Source of the DNA: Allacma fusca
Taxonomy: Eukaryota > Arthropoda > Collembola > Symphypleona > Sminthuridae
Assembly: GCA_947179485.1 (NCBI GenBank)
Contig: OX359247.1
Location: forward strand, 64,841,001-64,905,000
Direction: 5' to 3'
Length of the DNA stretch: 64,000 nt
Positions within the stretch are counted from its first letter, which is position 1. Each line of letters starts with the position of its first letter. The notes under the pieces are model-generated. The model ran no database searches and was not told where the DNA came from. It worked only from the letters and a program-made list of their open reading frames with translations. The translations under genes and the position numbers were made by a program. Shown here piece by piece: positions 32,967 through 45,026 of this stretch.

Positions 32967-33946
32967 TCGCCACAATACAGTAGAAATTGATTAGGGCTCG
33001 TTCAGACATTATGTTGCGAGAAGCATGAAATAAATCCTCTACTAATTTGAAAGAGTGGGCCGTCTTCTTCATCTTCGTCTTGGTGTAATACGAATTTGAG
33101 ATTCACATTTCCGCGCGATTTTTTTATTGGCTGAGCCAGCAAAAACTGGCTATATAAATTTTTTTAATTAAAAAAATTAAAGCATTATACAGTAACAAGG
33201 GCGGCGACATAGCCGTCTACCACCAAGACGGTGCACTCTTTCAAATTAGAAGTGAGAATTATTTTAAAAAATTATTAAAGCAAAATTAAATTTAAAAAAT
33301 TTTTACCGTCTACACTTTTATTAGGGTTGTGCTATTATTATGCTATTTCATGCAACTATTTACTGCCTTCCCTACTTACATTTGCCTCGCTGAGCCAGCA
33401 ATTACTGGCTGTAAGGGGCAGAAGAGAACATTCCAGTGGTGAAGTACCTGCTACGACCTGCAAGGGAATGCCTAGATCGATCCCAGCCCAGCCTACCACA
33501 CTTGTCTGTCACGGAGAGAATTTTCAAGTTTTCTCTCCATAGTTATTATAGTTAGCATAAATTAAGCAAAAACAATATGAGATAAATATGTGATCTGAAT
33601 AATATGTTTTTTTATAGATATTTGCAGATGTTGTCCGTCATTGGAAACCATTAATTAAGTTTGATGTATGACTTGCCAACTGAAACTAAATAAATCAAAT
33701 CAAATGTCGCAGTGCTATACTTACATAAATCCTAATACTATAATATGAAGATGATGAAGGAAGCGGGGCATTGTTAAATCTTCGCTCTCTCCTAATCGGG
33801 CTTGTTAGGTATGCGAGCACACATGTATGTAATACTATAAAGATAACACAGAGGGTGGCCGAAAATGTTCCTCTTAAGTGATTTTATACTTATATATAAA
33901 CATGATGCTTGGAATTTAATAGTTTTTAATATTTAAAAATGCGCAT
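32967..33946. repeat. Intervening sequence with an inverted repeat
   Basis: CTAATTTGAAAGAGTG at 33042-33057 pairs with CACTCTTTCAAATTAG at 33234-33249, and GTCTTGGTG with CACCAAGAC just inside, forming an approximately 208-bp foldback. CCAGCAAAAACTGGCTAT at about 33130 and CCAGCAATTACTGGCTGT at about 33395 are also related. No coding sequence is recognised. Confidence 0.4.
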
Positions 33947-36720
33947 TTGAGGTTGAACAGGATGGAAAATCAAGGCACGTCGGTAGTTCAGGTTAGCACG
34001 AACAACAATTCAGACAACTCAGACGATGATTTTCAGTTATCATCATATATCAAGAGATTCCCTACGACCGTAACCTCACCTAAGCCCTCAAAACAGAAAA
34101 TTCTTAAGCGGGTCTGCTGTGACAAGTGTCCATACCAATCCGTGCACAGTTGCAATTTGCAGAAGCACCAGCTGATTCATGAGAATGGTAGCATTCAAAA
34201 ACGTATGCATGTGGTGCGTGCAAATACAACACCAAAGTGAGTTCTTGGAAGAAGCATGAAAATTCCGTTCGACATCAGCAACTACAAGGCTTAGTGGATG
34301 ATAGTAAGCAACATTTTCAATGTCCTGAAGGGGTTTGTTCATTTGGGGTAATCAAATGGATACTTTATGCCTTCATCTGGCAAGAAGATCATGCCAGGTG
34401 GTTTGAGAAAGAGGAGCCTCACTTCGAAAATCACGAAGCTTTCAAGTTTTGGAAGAACAAATTGCATGCGACAGACTGCATCAAATTTATCAAGAACACC
34501 GGCATGAAGGGAAGCACCGAAATATATGACTGTCACCAGTGGAATTTACACACCTAAAGGAAATAACATTAGAGAGCTGAAGAAACGAGGGAGCGTGAAA
34601 TGTGGAACATCGTGTCCGGCAAAAATTAGTGTTAAAACGACAAGCACTGGTGTTAACGCACAACATTGGAAAACCCACTTTGGACATTCCATTGATCCAG
34701 GAAGTTGGCATCCCGTCAACCTCAAAAGAAAGCTTCTCAAATAAGTTAGCTGCAGCATTAAAGGAAGGAGTACGTAAGCACAAAATAATACAAAATGTTC
34801 TTTCATCAAACAACAAGGCAATCACACCGATGTCTTTAAGAAGTACGGTGTATCAAATTCAGTTATTCTACATCGAAATGATGTTAAAAGCATTCACAGA
34901 AAGTATCTTCAAATGAAGCAGGCTGGTGATGAGCATTTTACTTTCTAAACCTTACGGGGAAGTTTCATTAGAATTTCCAATTCTAAAACCCGAAGAATTC
35001 GTTCTAGCTTTCATGAACCATGGTCAGCAGCACATGTTTCAAACTCATGGGCGAGAAGTCATCTGCATAGATTCAACGCATGGAACCAATTCATACAATT
35101 TTGAAATTACAACAGTTATGACCCTCGACGATGAATTTCAAGGCTTTCCCGTTGCCTTTTTCTTTCATTCTTCAAAAAGTCAAGAAACATACGTCAATTT
35201 TTTCACAGCATTGAAAAATCATGCACGTCAAATGTCCACTGCAGTATTTATGACTGAAGATGAGCCGGCCTTTTATAATCCAAGTTGTCATGGGCAACGC
35301 TAACAAAAAGCTTTTATGTTCCTGGCATGTGCTTCGTAACTGGAACAAGAAACTTGTCACACTTGATAAAGAGAACAAAAGCACTGTACAACAAATTACA
35401 TAGTGTTGTAAGAACTGGATTCAAACGATTTTGATAGCCTTTGTAAATTTGTTAGAGGAGATAGGTGCTGACCCTGCATCTGCAAGAAATTCCTTCCCTA
35501 TTTTACAACCTAATGGACGATGAAACTAGAATGGATATATTGCTATCGAACTCAGGCATAAACACCAACATGAGGCTTTAGAGAATGCACACTGAAATCA
35601 AATGCAAATACTTAAAGAGGAAGAAAGTGAAGAGACGTCGGATTGAATGCCGTGCTAGAATTCCTTAAGCAGCGACATCAAGACCGTGTTATTTCAGAGT
35701 ACCGTGTCAAAGTGTCATCAAAAGATCACTTATTACGAAAGGCACACAAGCGAAGTTTTGAAGGCAATTTGGATTATATTACCACTATCGACAATTCGTG
35801 GACCATTCAGTCATTCAGTGATGCACACGTTTTTACAGTGTTGAAAAAAGTCACACCAGTTTTAACTGACATACAAGGTGTCCTAAATGTTGCGCTTACA
35901 TTCACGCGTGCATGTGTTCATGCCTTGAAAATAGCATCCGCAGTAACATGTGTAAACATATACATTAACTGTGTCGTTTCATGCAATTAAAAGAGCAACA
36001 GCAGGCATTAGAAGAGTCGAGTGAGGAGGAATTAGAAGCATTGGTAATCGATACAAATGATTTCAACGAGAGTCGAGATCAAGAAATTTGTTCTCACCTT
36101 ATTGATCTACGGTGCAATAATGCGACAGACTCGTTATACACAAGTTCCACAGCTAAAGAGACATTTCAGCAGTTACTGGATCTCGTCATCGATGGCGAAG
36201 ATTTTAAAATTATCCAAGCATCACTTTTGGAAGCAAAAGATAAAATCGTAGCTAAGAATGCAGCATTGCAAGCATTTCCAATGTCTGCAGAAGTGCGAAA
36301 TCAGCCAAAAAAACAAAACTAGATTCCAACAAAGTCCATACCTGATCGTTCAACAATAATGAGATCATTACTACCTTTGCGCATGCATACTGTATCTGAC
36401 TGTGTTCCTAAAATATTAAGGGAGGAAAAGGAATGTGAAATATTTTCAAGTAACGACATTCCTGTATCGGAAGAAGTAGAAGTAAGAACTTCTGTAGATT
36501 TTCTTGAAGCTAGAAACAATTCAATCTGTAGAATCAGATCACCCCTTAGATATATCCGAAATCAGTTTGGACACTAGCATTTCAGGAGTTATCCTTGGAT
36601 ACAGACCGGCAAGTCACACTTACTTGTGCTCTGATCTTTTTTACAATTTGGAACCGGTTTCTAGTATTAATTGTCACGGGGTGGGGGAATGGAGTATAAA
36701 CAAGACGATGAGGCGCTAGA
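33947..36720 (+). pseudogene. MULE transposase with N-terminal C2H2 fingers, decayed
   Basis: Starts at about 33962 (MENQGTSVVQV). Two C2H2-type fingers: CDKCPYQSVHSCNLQKHQLIH, and after one frame change CGACKYNTKVSSWKKH..RH. A conserved middle follows (FEKEEPHFENHEAFKFWK, KCGTSCPAKISV, HFGHSIDPGSWHPV). The MULE catalytic region, 34926-35390, has VICIDSTHGTNSYNFEITTV, FFFHSSKSQETYVNFF, FMTEDEPAFYN, and after a frame change LLCSWHVLRNWNKKL. C-terminal SWIM-like Cys/His residues near 35900-35980 are scrambled by a frame change; the tail runs to 36322 (MQLKEQQQALEESSEEELEAL). At least five frame changes and stops occur. No TIRs were recognised. The fingers could suggest a host zinc-finger gene, but the downstream MULE core settles it. 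Confidence 0.8.
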
Positions 36721-36959
36721 TATAGTAATAAGATGTATGGATATAAGTTATAGACTTAAAAGTTAATCGTTTGAGAAAAATCTGGAGAAGGCAAGAAATT
36801 ATAACGGGCTCATACATTCCGTCAAGCACTGATAGCAGCAAAATTAGGGACTTCTCAAAATTAACAGCGAAGTGTAATTTTTAGAGTACACGTAAAGGGT
36901 CGAAAGCAGCTTCATTTACTAGTTATTTGCTATCTTGTGTGTGCTAGCACTTAGAATAT
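36721..36959. other. Junction between MULE and LINE relics
   Basis: Short AT-rich spacer; no feature supported. Confidence 0.3.
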
Positions 36960-39865
36960 TGTATGCGTAGAACTGAGGACAATCTTTACAACAGGATGGA
37001 ATTATATGACTTCAGTAAAATAAATGATTTTGCGGGACTCGGAGCAGCACTGCAGGCCATAATGGAACCAATAAATCAAAACATCGCCCGGTTTAGCGAT
37101 TTTATGATTCAGTACGACAAAAGATGCGTTGCAACAGATGCAAAAATTGGAGAGAAGGATTGAAAACCTGGAACGAGTGGTCAGCAGTCAACAAATAGCC
37201 ATTGAAAAATTAGAGAGAAAGGAGTTACAGTCAACCGTGATCATCCATGGGTTTCCAATCGACAGCTACAGCTGACTCTGCTTTTCTTATTAATGGAACT
37301 TTAGGTGTTAATTCTGCTGTGATTATAGATGCAAGGAGAGTGTATAGTAGGTCAAAGGCAACAGGAAAGGCCCCGCAGCTTTTTGCCAAACTGAAGGACA
37401 GATTCGACGTGTCGCGGTAATAAAAACAAAGGGAAACTTGAGGCAAAATATGCCTTACGTCTACATAAATAGGGCTCTAATTCAGAAGGACCGGGAAATT
37501 TACAAGAGATCACATGAAGAACTAAAACGTTACGGAGCGAAAAATCCAGGGAAAGAGGCTAAATTTATTTCTTCAACTGTGGTCACATATGCGGGTACAA
37601 AGTATGGAAGCGATGGAGTGGAGATCTTCAGGCTCCCATAGGAATTACGCTCAGACGCAAGGAACAGTAGTAAACAACCGGTTAACGTATCTTTTTGGAA
37701 TCTTCATGGTATTAAAAATTTAACGGATCAAGATTAACTGTTCTAATGTGGGAAATTATTGGTGTGAGTGAAACATGGACCGAACAAGAAACATTAACGC
37801 AAGGAAGTAATTTAAATAACTATAATTATGTGCATGTGCCTGCTGTTACAAGAGAAATGAAAGGGAGGGCCTCAGGAGGTGAAGGAATTTTGTATAATTC
37901 GAAATTTAAGCTTGTTCAAAATATTGAAGTCAATAAATATTTTGTAATAAGTAAAATTAAATTTATAGCAGAAGAAAGGTATTTTGTTATTGGTAGTGTG
38001 TATTTTCCGATAGAGGAAATAGAATGGAAAGTAGCTTGTAATAATTTAAAAGCCTACTTAAAGATTATTTATTATGAACCCAACCTGAATATAATTATAG
38101 GATGAGATTTCAATTGTCGCATTGGCTCAAAGGACATATTTCCTGTGGAGGCAGCTTTAAATACACACCTTTCATCAAGGCGAGTGTCTGAGGGCGGAAA
38201 TGTAGCTGAGTACTTTGGATGAATGCTGTCTAACTGTTTTGAATGGTAGGACTACAGGAGATGAAATGGGAAGTTTTACATTTATCGGCCACAATTCTGC
38301 GAGTGTGCTAGATTTTTGAGCAATTAGCCCCAGTTTTATCTCAGCAGTACATCGATTTGAAGTCGTCACGATTGGAAACTCTGACCATTATCCGGAGGTA
38401 ACAAAACTATTTGAATTAAACAATCAGAAGATTACTCCCAAGGAATATGGAAATTTTGTAAATATTAATGCTAAATCTGAAAAATACTTGCTTTTTTTGA
38501 AACGTTTAAAGGAAACTAACCCTCTAGATTCGAAAGGAACTCCAGAGAGTATGTTTGAATCTATCACAAGATCCCTGATGGATATGGCAAAAGAACATCA
38601 GTGTACAAATCCACGAATCAGATTAATCCCATGAAAAGACAAGCCATGGTTCAATGTGGAGTGCAGATGGTTGAAGAGAGAAGTGAGAAGGATATCTACG
38701 CGTATTGAAGAGTCTCAATACAATAGGCTTTATCGTGAGGAGCTAGTTAGGTGTAAGAATTTGTATCAAAATATGTGTAGGGAGAAAAGGACCCAATATT
38801 TTGACAAGATTCAAAAAGAGGTCAGCGATTGTAGAAATAGCAAAGTTTTCTGGGAATCAGTTAAAAAATGTAGGTTTAAACCCATTCAAAACTCAGAAGT
38901 AGGTATTAAAGCCTGGGAAAGTTTCTATGCGAAGGTAATGCCAGCACATGAAAGCTATAATAATTAGTACAACAACGTAGGTGAATGTTATTTAGAGGAC
39001 GATATAACTATGTACGAATTAAAGGTTGCGCTAAAATCAATAAGTTCCGGTAAAACCCCAGGATTAGATGGAGCCACTAATGACTGCTTAAAAACGCTGC
39101 CTGAAAACTGGAACGAAGCACTACTAGATTTTTACAATAAAATATTTAACTCTGGGGTATGTCCTTTGCAAATTTCGGAAATTGAAATTATAACGCTTTT
39201 CAAAAAGGGTAGTAGAGACGATCCGGCAAATTACATAGGAATAGCATTAGTGAGCTGTATTACAAAGTTGTTCACACAGGTTTTATTAAATAGAGTAATT
39301 AGGTGAGCTGACAATTGCCAAGTGATTCCTGAATCGCAAGCTTGTTTCCGAACAAATAGATCATGTATGGATCAAGTATTCACATTGGCATCTGTAATTC
39401 CGAAATTTTATTTTAAACAGAACGTGCTAGATGTTGTGAAGGAATATGTATATCTCGGAGTTCCTTTTCATTCCACGGGGTCTTAGATTGACTGCTAGAT
39501 ATTTCAAAAAGAAAGCAGCAGTAGCTATGTTAGAAGTGATACGAATTCTTAAAATGTCTCGATGTAACTCATGGGAGGCTATTTGTAAATTATTTGAATC
39601 GTTATGCACATCAAATCTGTTGTATTGCGCAGCGGTGTGGGGCATAGACTTGACGCTTATTTAGAGCCGGTACAGACAACCTTCATCAGAAAGTGTTTAG
39701 GGCTGTCTCCACGCACTTCAAATCACTGTATAAGAATCGAGACTGGACGATGTAAGATTAGCTGTACAATTCTTAAATTTTCTCTCATGTATTTACACAA
39801 AATACTAGATATGCCGGGTAACAGGTACCCAAATTTCGTGCTTACTAAAATGATTCAAATTGCAA
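36960..39865 (+). pseudogene. LINE A: non-LTR retrotransposon with ORF1 and EN-RT ORF2, decayed
   Basis: The ORF1 remnant, 36963-37641, has a coiled-coil-like stretch (ENLERVVSSQQIAIEKLER), then TVIIHGFP and RRVYSRSKATGKAP, and a C-terminal part (KGNLRQNMPYVYINRALIQK) ending at 37641. ORF2 endonuclease, about 37690-38350: IIGVSETWTEQETL, GGEGILYNSKFKL, NIIIG then DFNCRIGS (one stop between them). Linker at 38656-38967 (QYNRLYREELVRCKN). RT at 39010-39306: SGKTPGLDGATNDCLK, ITLFKKGSRDDPANYIGIAL. RT fingers are present but the palm (YADD) is missing. 39427-39865 is a C-terminal region (VKEYVYLGVPFHSTG, RKCLGLSPRTSNHCIRIETG). A second LINE begins near 39865. Cys-rich sequence at 44470-44550 (VCSLCGKPNQ) may be its displaced end. 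Superfamily is uncertain. Confidence 0.75.
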
Positions 39866-41066
39866 AGTGCAGCTTTGTAATTATAAAGCTTTTCCCTTCA
39901 GTTTTTGCTCCGATACTTACATCCATATTCAACTATGCTCTTAATATAGGAGCATTCCCATCTGAATGGAAAAATGCTACTATAACGCCTTTACTTAAAC
40001 CCAATTCTGACAAATGTAAACCCTCCTCTTACAGACCGATATCTATATTGCCTTTTCTTTCTAAAATATTTGAATCCATTATAGCCTCTAGGCTAATCAC
40101 ATATGTAGAGCATAACAAGCTCCTATCGAAATGGCAATATGGATTTAGGAAAAGGGAATCTACCTCTCATGCGCTAATTGAACTTACACATAACACATGT
40201 AAAGCCTTAGAGAATAACCTGTTTACAGCTGTAGTATTCGTTGACCTTAAAAGCCTTCGATAGCATAAAATATCACAAGCTTATCAACAAGTTGCTTCAT
40301 AAGTATAATTTACCTAAATACCTAATATGTATACTTTGTAGTTACTTATCAAATAGAACTTTTAACATTAAGTTAGGTAAATTTATTTCTCAATCTTATG
40401 ACTTAAATGGAGGCGTACCCCAAGGTAGTGTTCTTGGGCCCATATTGTTTATATTATATTTCAATGATATTTGTGAAACTCTTAACCATACTGCTCTCAA
40501 TGCAGATGACATTGGCTCAATTTGCACCTCATCACAACAAACACAGCTCAAATTGGAACTTGAACTAATTCTGTCTAAGATATATGTATGGTGTGAGGAT
40601 AATGACATGGAAATTAACTATTCCAAAACATATTTTGTTATATTTATTAAACCCCGATCCAGAAATACGTGTACCTTTGATAAAATTCAATGTAATGGTA
40701 ATATAGTCGCTAGATGTGACAGTTTCAAATATTTGGGAATTTTTCTGGATAAAAACCTTAACTTTTCCATGCATGCTAACCACGTGCATAAAAAGGTATC
40801 CTTTAAATGCTCTCAACTTACTCGTTACAAAAGGTTAATCCCTTCAAACATGATGTCTATTGTGTTTAAATCACTTATATTCTCTCAAATAGACTATGGA
40901 CTACCAATCTGGGGAGCAGTTTCTAATACTGAACTAACAAAATGTCAAAACACTATTAATCATTTTTTAAAATCTATACACTTCAAAGGATATCACCTTG
41001 ACATGCGCCCTCACAAAGACTTTCCGTCTTTACTGACTAACAAAAAACAGAAACAACTACATACTA

Positions 41067-43590
41067 CAGGAAAAACTCGATATAACGGATGGTTCTACAA
41101 CGGATATTTAGTTACACCGGACAGATTCGTTTGTCCCGGCAAGCCTCCCATATAACCAATGCTAAAAATATTGCATACAACGGACATTTGTATACCGGAA
41201 ATTTAGTTATAACGTTCACACTTTGAAGCCCTTTGGAAACATTTTGCATGCATATAACGGATTTGAACCGGATATTTATTGCAAAATAGTTTATTGGCTC
41301 TCTTTATCATGTAATCGTTATTCCAGGCAATTCAAACGTTATTCCTCATATATGTATGTAGCAACAATGGTCATATTGAGACCGCTTCGTTAAACACATT
41401 TTGGTTGCATTAGTAGGAAGTCATCCAATTGGTTTTAGTTTATGTCTTCCAATATGTTCAAATTGCTGAAATGAAAAAATCAAACCGAAAGAGTTTTAAC
41501 TTAGGAGAAAAAGCATCTATTATTTTTGAAATTCAAAGTGGGATCTCTCAAGCTCAGGGTTGCAAAGTTCGTACTCTTTCATCATCCACAGTGAATGATA
41601 TTTGGAAGAAAAATGAAAAAATCTTGAGTGATCACCTGAAAATTGACCCAAATGCTAAAAAAGTACGGTCATGTGCATTTCCAACAGTAGACGAACGACT
41701 TATATAATGGCATGATGTACAGCGAAGCAGAAATATCCCAATTAATGGGACACTTTTACTTGGTCAAGCCCAAAAAATTGCTGCAAATTTAGGAATTTCG
41801 GATTTCAAGGCAAGCTTGGGCTGGCTTGGAAACTGGAAACGAAGACACGGGGTGAAATTTTACAGCGTTACTGGTGAGGCTGGAGAAGTTGACGATAATA
41901 TTCTCAGCAACTGGCTGCAAAATGTATGGCCGGCATTGAAGAAAGACTACAAGCCCGAAGATATTTACAATTGTGATGAAACCGGATTGTTTTATAAACG
42001 CCTACCAGATAAAAGCATGAATAGAAGAGGAATGGTCTGTACGGGGGGCAAACTATCAAAAGAACGCATAACCGTCATGTTGGCTTCAAATTCTACAGAA
42101 ACAGACAAGCTTAAACCAGTAGTTATTGGCAAATTTGAAAACCCAAGGTGCTTCAAAAAATATTAGGAAGAAATCGTTGCCAGTTGATTATTACAACAAC
42201 TCAACAGCTTGGATGACTCAGGAGATAGCTTTTGGACTTTCATTATCATATATGTATATAATATTCTACAAGAGTTACATAAAATTCGGAATTGGAAATA
42301 TTATTTTGGTATGCGTTTTTAGGTTTTCTCAACCTGGATAAAAAAACTGGATCTAAGAATGCGGTTCAAATGAAGAAAAATATTACTTCTTGTGGACAAC
42401 TGCAATCCCCACAAAATTAGAGAGAAAACTTAATACTTAACATTAATTTAATGTTTCTCCCACCAAATGTGACTTCAAAGTTGCAACCTATGGACTTGGG
42501 GATAATTAGTGCAACGAAAGGCTACTATCGCAATTCTCTCGTTCGAAAAGTTATTGACCGTATGGATAAAAATGAATCACCCTCAATTGACATTTTGGAA
42601 GGAATTCTTCAGCTTGCAGACGCCTGGCGTCTGGTTCAACCAGCAACTATTTTGAATTGTTTCAAAAAATCAAAAATAATCGCATCAGTTGAAGAAAATT
42701 ATGAGAATGATTTGGAATTTGTAGAAGAACCGATTTGGACTCGAATTGCTATGACTGAGGAAGAGTATTCAAATTTCGTTGAGGTGGACGAAAATGTAAG
42801 TTCAACTTTCAGAAATCATCGGTAAAATGTCAAACGAATTTGCATGCGTTTCGATGTAAAACTGCATGACCACATTTACAATTTTACCAAATGTGACATG
42901 ATCCAGATGCCTATTTACATGCATTTAGTAACTTTAGGTCATCTTGTCTTCACCGAAGACATATTAAGCACAGAAAGATAATATAACAATAGTTATTTAG
43001 ACTTCTATCCTTAAGACCGCTGTATTTATATTTGTAGTGATATATTTACAAAATTTCTTGTTTATTTCTAGCTCGCTACGTACCATGCAGATGAGACTGA
43101 CGGTAGTAATAATAGCAATACTGCTGAGGATGAAGATGACGGTGAGGATGACCCGGAAATCATCCGAAACATTGTTACAGCTGCTACTGCACATTCTCAT
43201 TTACAAGACCTGAAGACGTATTGGCTCAGTCAAGACCACGAAGACGAAAATTCGGAGTTTTTTTATTCTGTTGCTAAAATCGAAAATCTGGTTTTAAAAA
43301 GAAAACTCTCTACACTGGTTCAGCAACCAATCACTAAATATCTGCGTGCCGAATTATAATTATTATTGTTCTATATTTAATCAATATGTTTCTAAAGTCG
43401 ATTTATTATTAATCCGGGGTTTGTATGTTGTATTTCAACAAAATTAAAAGTCAATATGCCTTATCGGCCTTGTCTGTTATTTTGGAAATTATATAACGGA
43501 TTTTATCCGTCATATGCATACAACGGATATTTTTTATACCGGACAAATTTCACCGGTTCCCTGGGAATCCGTTATATCGAGTTTTTCCTG
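41067..43590 (+). mobile_element. pogo/Tigger-type transposon, TA target
   Basis: Begins CAGGAAAAACTCGATATAAC and ends with its complement GTTATATCGAGTTTTTCCTG, flanked on both sides by TA (41065-41066 and 43591-43592). TATAACGGAT-like motifs recur near both ends (41080-41280 and 43490-43580). It carries one transposase gene on the plus strand. It is inserted in the RT gene of LINE B. Confidence 0.93.
41471..43359 (+). pseudogene. Tigger (CENP-B-like) transposase, one intron, inactivated
   Basis: Starts MKKSNRKSFNLGEKASII (CENP-B N-terminal HTH, with a small deletion after SGISQAQ). A stop occurs at LI*WHDVQ, then the second HTH (RSRNIPINGTLLLGQAQKIA, NWKRRHGVKF) and the DDE_1 core (IYNCDETGLFYKRLPDKSM, KLSKERITVMLASN). 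After disrupted sequence with an apparent small insertion near 42215-42320 come KILLLVDNCNPHK, FLPPNVTSKLQPMDLGII and QLADAWRLVQPATILNCFKK. The C-terminus is spliced: donor at 42796, acceptor AG at 43070-43071, then HADETDGSNNSNTAEDEDDG down to KYLRAEL and TAA at 43357-43359. D, D and the following acidic position are visible, but several stops inactivate it. Confidence 0.88.
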
Positions 43591-43675
43591 TAATATGTCT
43601 AAACTTTATGAATCTTACTCAATTCTATCCATCTTCGAACGACATACATACATAACATTATCGCTTACTTGGACA

Positions 43676-44057
43676 CAGGGGTCGGATTTTTGTAGGAAGA
43701 CGGGAAGAATCTTCCCAGGGAAAAAATATTTCTGGCAGGGAAAATCTCAAAGGGAAGGGATATATTTTTACGAACAGGGATTTTTAAAATCGTTGACCTT
43801 TTTTTGGCAGGGATTTTCCAATTTGTTGACGGGTTTCAGGGAAATTTGTTAAGCAAACAGGGATTTTTGGCCAAATTTGGCAGGGGTTTCACGTCTTGTA
43901 AGAGATTTTTTTGTGGAAACAGGGATTTTGAAAATCGTTGACCTTTTTTTCAGCAGGGATTTTTGAAATCGTTGAGGACCTACCCGCAGGGAGATAATAG
44001 TCAGCAGGGAAATTCAGAAATAATCTTCCAGGGAGATTTACAAAAATCCGACCCCTG
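43676..44057. mobile_element. hAT MITE, CAGGGATTTTTG family, copy 2
   Basis: The same termini as the copy at 7164-7530: CAGGGGTCGGATTTTTGTA and the complement. Perfect 8-bp duplication CTTGGACA at 43668-43675 and 44058-44065. CAGGGATTTT units repeat inside on one strand. Its removal restores the LINE B C-terminal frame across the site. Confidence 0.92.
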
Positions 44058-44450
44058 CTTGGACACTACTCAAACAACCTGAAAAACTAGGCTGCTTAAA
44101 TGAAATTGCTCGTCCTAACTCTGAACGTTCCTCCAGACAAAAACTTTCTGAATATTCTTAGACGCTCATCGTTCTTTCAGAACTCCTATCAATACAGACC
44201 TTCGAAATTATGGAATCTTCTGCCTGGCTCTTTGCAATCAATCTCAAACTTTAAGGACTTTCAATTTGAACTAAACAAATGGATAATTGCTAAAAGAAAC
44301 TAATTTATAGTATTATATTTTAACTTTACTATCATTTACCGTAGTTTAGAAATATTGACATAGTTTTACTCTTGTCTGTCACTGGAAATCAGTGCTTTGC
44401 ACTGTGATGAATTGACGTAATAAAGCTGTTACATTACATTGCATTACATT

Positions 44451-44610
44451 ACAGATGTCGACGCAGGTGAAAATAGATTTAGGAACTATGTAATATGTAC
44501 AAGTGATAAAAACGTCTGCTCCCTATGTGGTAAACCTAACCAATCACTCATTAGCATCAGCATACATCAGCATTTCAATTATTTGTTTTCTCTTTTAGAT
44601 GCCTGTGTAC
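44451..44610 (+). other. Possible displaced 3' end of LINE A
   Basis: A frame reading NRFRNYVICTSDKNVCSLCGKPNQ has a CxxC cluster like the C-terminal Cys region of many LINEs, and it lies just beyond the LINE B tail. TTTTCTCTTTTAG at about 44587-44598 is also a good splice acceptor, so this could instead be intron of a host locus. Confidence 0.3.
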
Positions 44611-45026
44611 TAAGGATGTGCGTATCGTTCATTTTTGAGCGATACCGATATTACCGATATTTGACTTTAAAATACACGATAACGATATACACAAAACGAT
44701 ATAACGATACTGTATGCAATTCGAAAACACCACTGTGTTAAATTTTGGCTTGCTTGCAAGTTGTAATTGAACACACGCATGACGCTTAGTTTTGCCGACT
44801 TTTCATTTGGGGACAAAATTTCCGACATTTGCAGCCAATTATTTTCAACAAAAAGTGTTAGAGGTCTACAGTATGACATTTCTGAGATAAGAAACTTCAA
44901 AAATAATATTCTTAACCATACGATATATCGTTTAAAAATTACGAGAAATATCGTACGATATTTGTGCTCCAAAATGCACGATATGGACGATAATATCGTC
45001 TCGTTATATCGTTTGGCACATCCCTA
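44611..45026. mobile_element. hAT MITE with CGATAT repeats, perfect 8-bp TSD
   Basis: Ends TAAGGATGTGC (44611) and GCACATCCCTA (to 45026), flanked by CTGTGTAC at 44603-44610 and 45027-45034. ACGATAT/ATATCGT motifs crowd both subterminal regions. Related fragments lie at 10430-10520 and 18640-18745; the element at 10762-12512 has similar ends. Confidence 0.88.

Larger units (their letters stand above)
39865..44450 (+). pseudogene. LINE B: 5'-truncated Jockey/CR1-like retrotransposon, split by two transposons
   Basis: RT begins at about 39870 (PILTSIFNYALNIGAFPSEW, SYRPISILPFLSKIFESII, KWQYGFRKRESTSHALIEL, VFVDLK). A single extra base near 40250 shifts the frame, after which it continues KAFDSIKYHKLI, GGVPQGSVLGPILFILYFND, NADDIGSICTSS (palm DD intact, Tyr replaced) and SFKYLGIFLDKNLNFSMH, to about 41050. 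It is interrupted by a Tigger (41067-43590) and a hAT MITE (43676-44057). The C-terminus resumes at 43595-43675 and 44066-44303 (SSFFQNSYQYRPSKLWNLLP). The 3' UTR ends in ATTACATTGCATTACATTAC-like tail repeats at about 44430-44450. Its insertion into LINE A leaves no obvious target duplication. Confidence 0.82.

Noticed and set aside
34088..34342. Minus-strand frames opposite the MULE
   Set aside because: Shadows of the transposase sequence with no independent features.
33947..34557. Host C2H2 zinc-finger gene
   Set aside because: The fingers lead, through frame changes, into a clear MULE catalytic region; it is a transposase relic.
40241..41155. Host protein of about 304 residues
   Set aside because: It is LINE B reverse transcriptase, and its last 30 or so residues are translated Tigger terminus.
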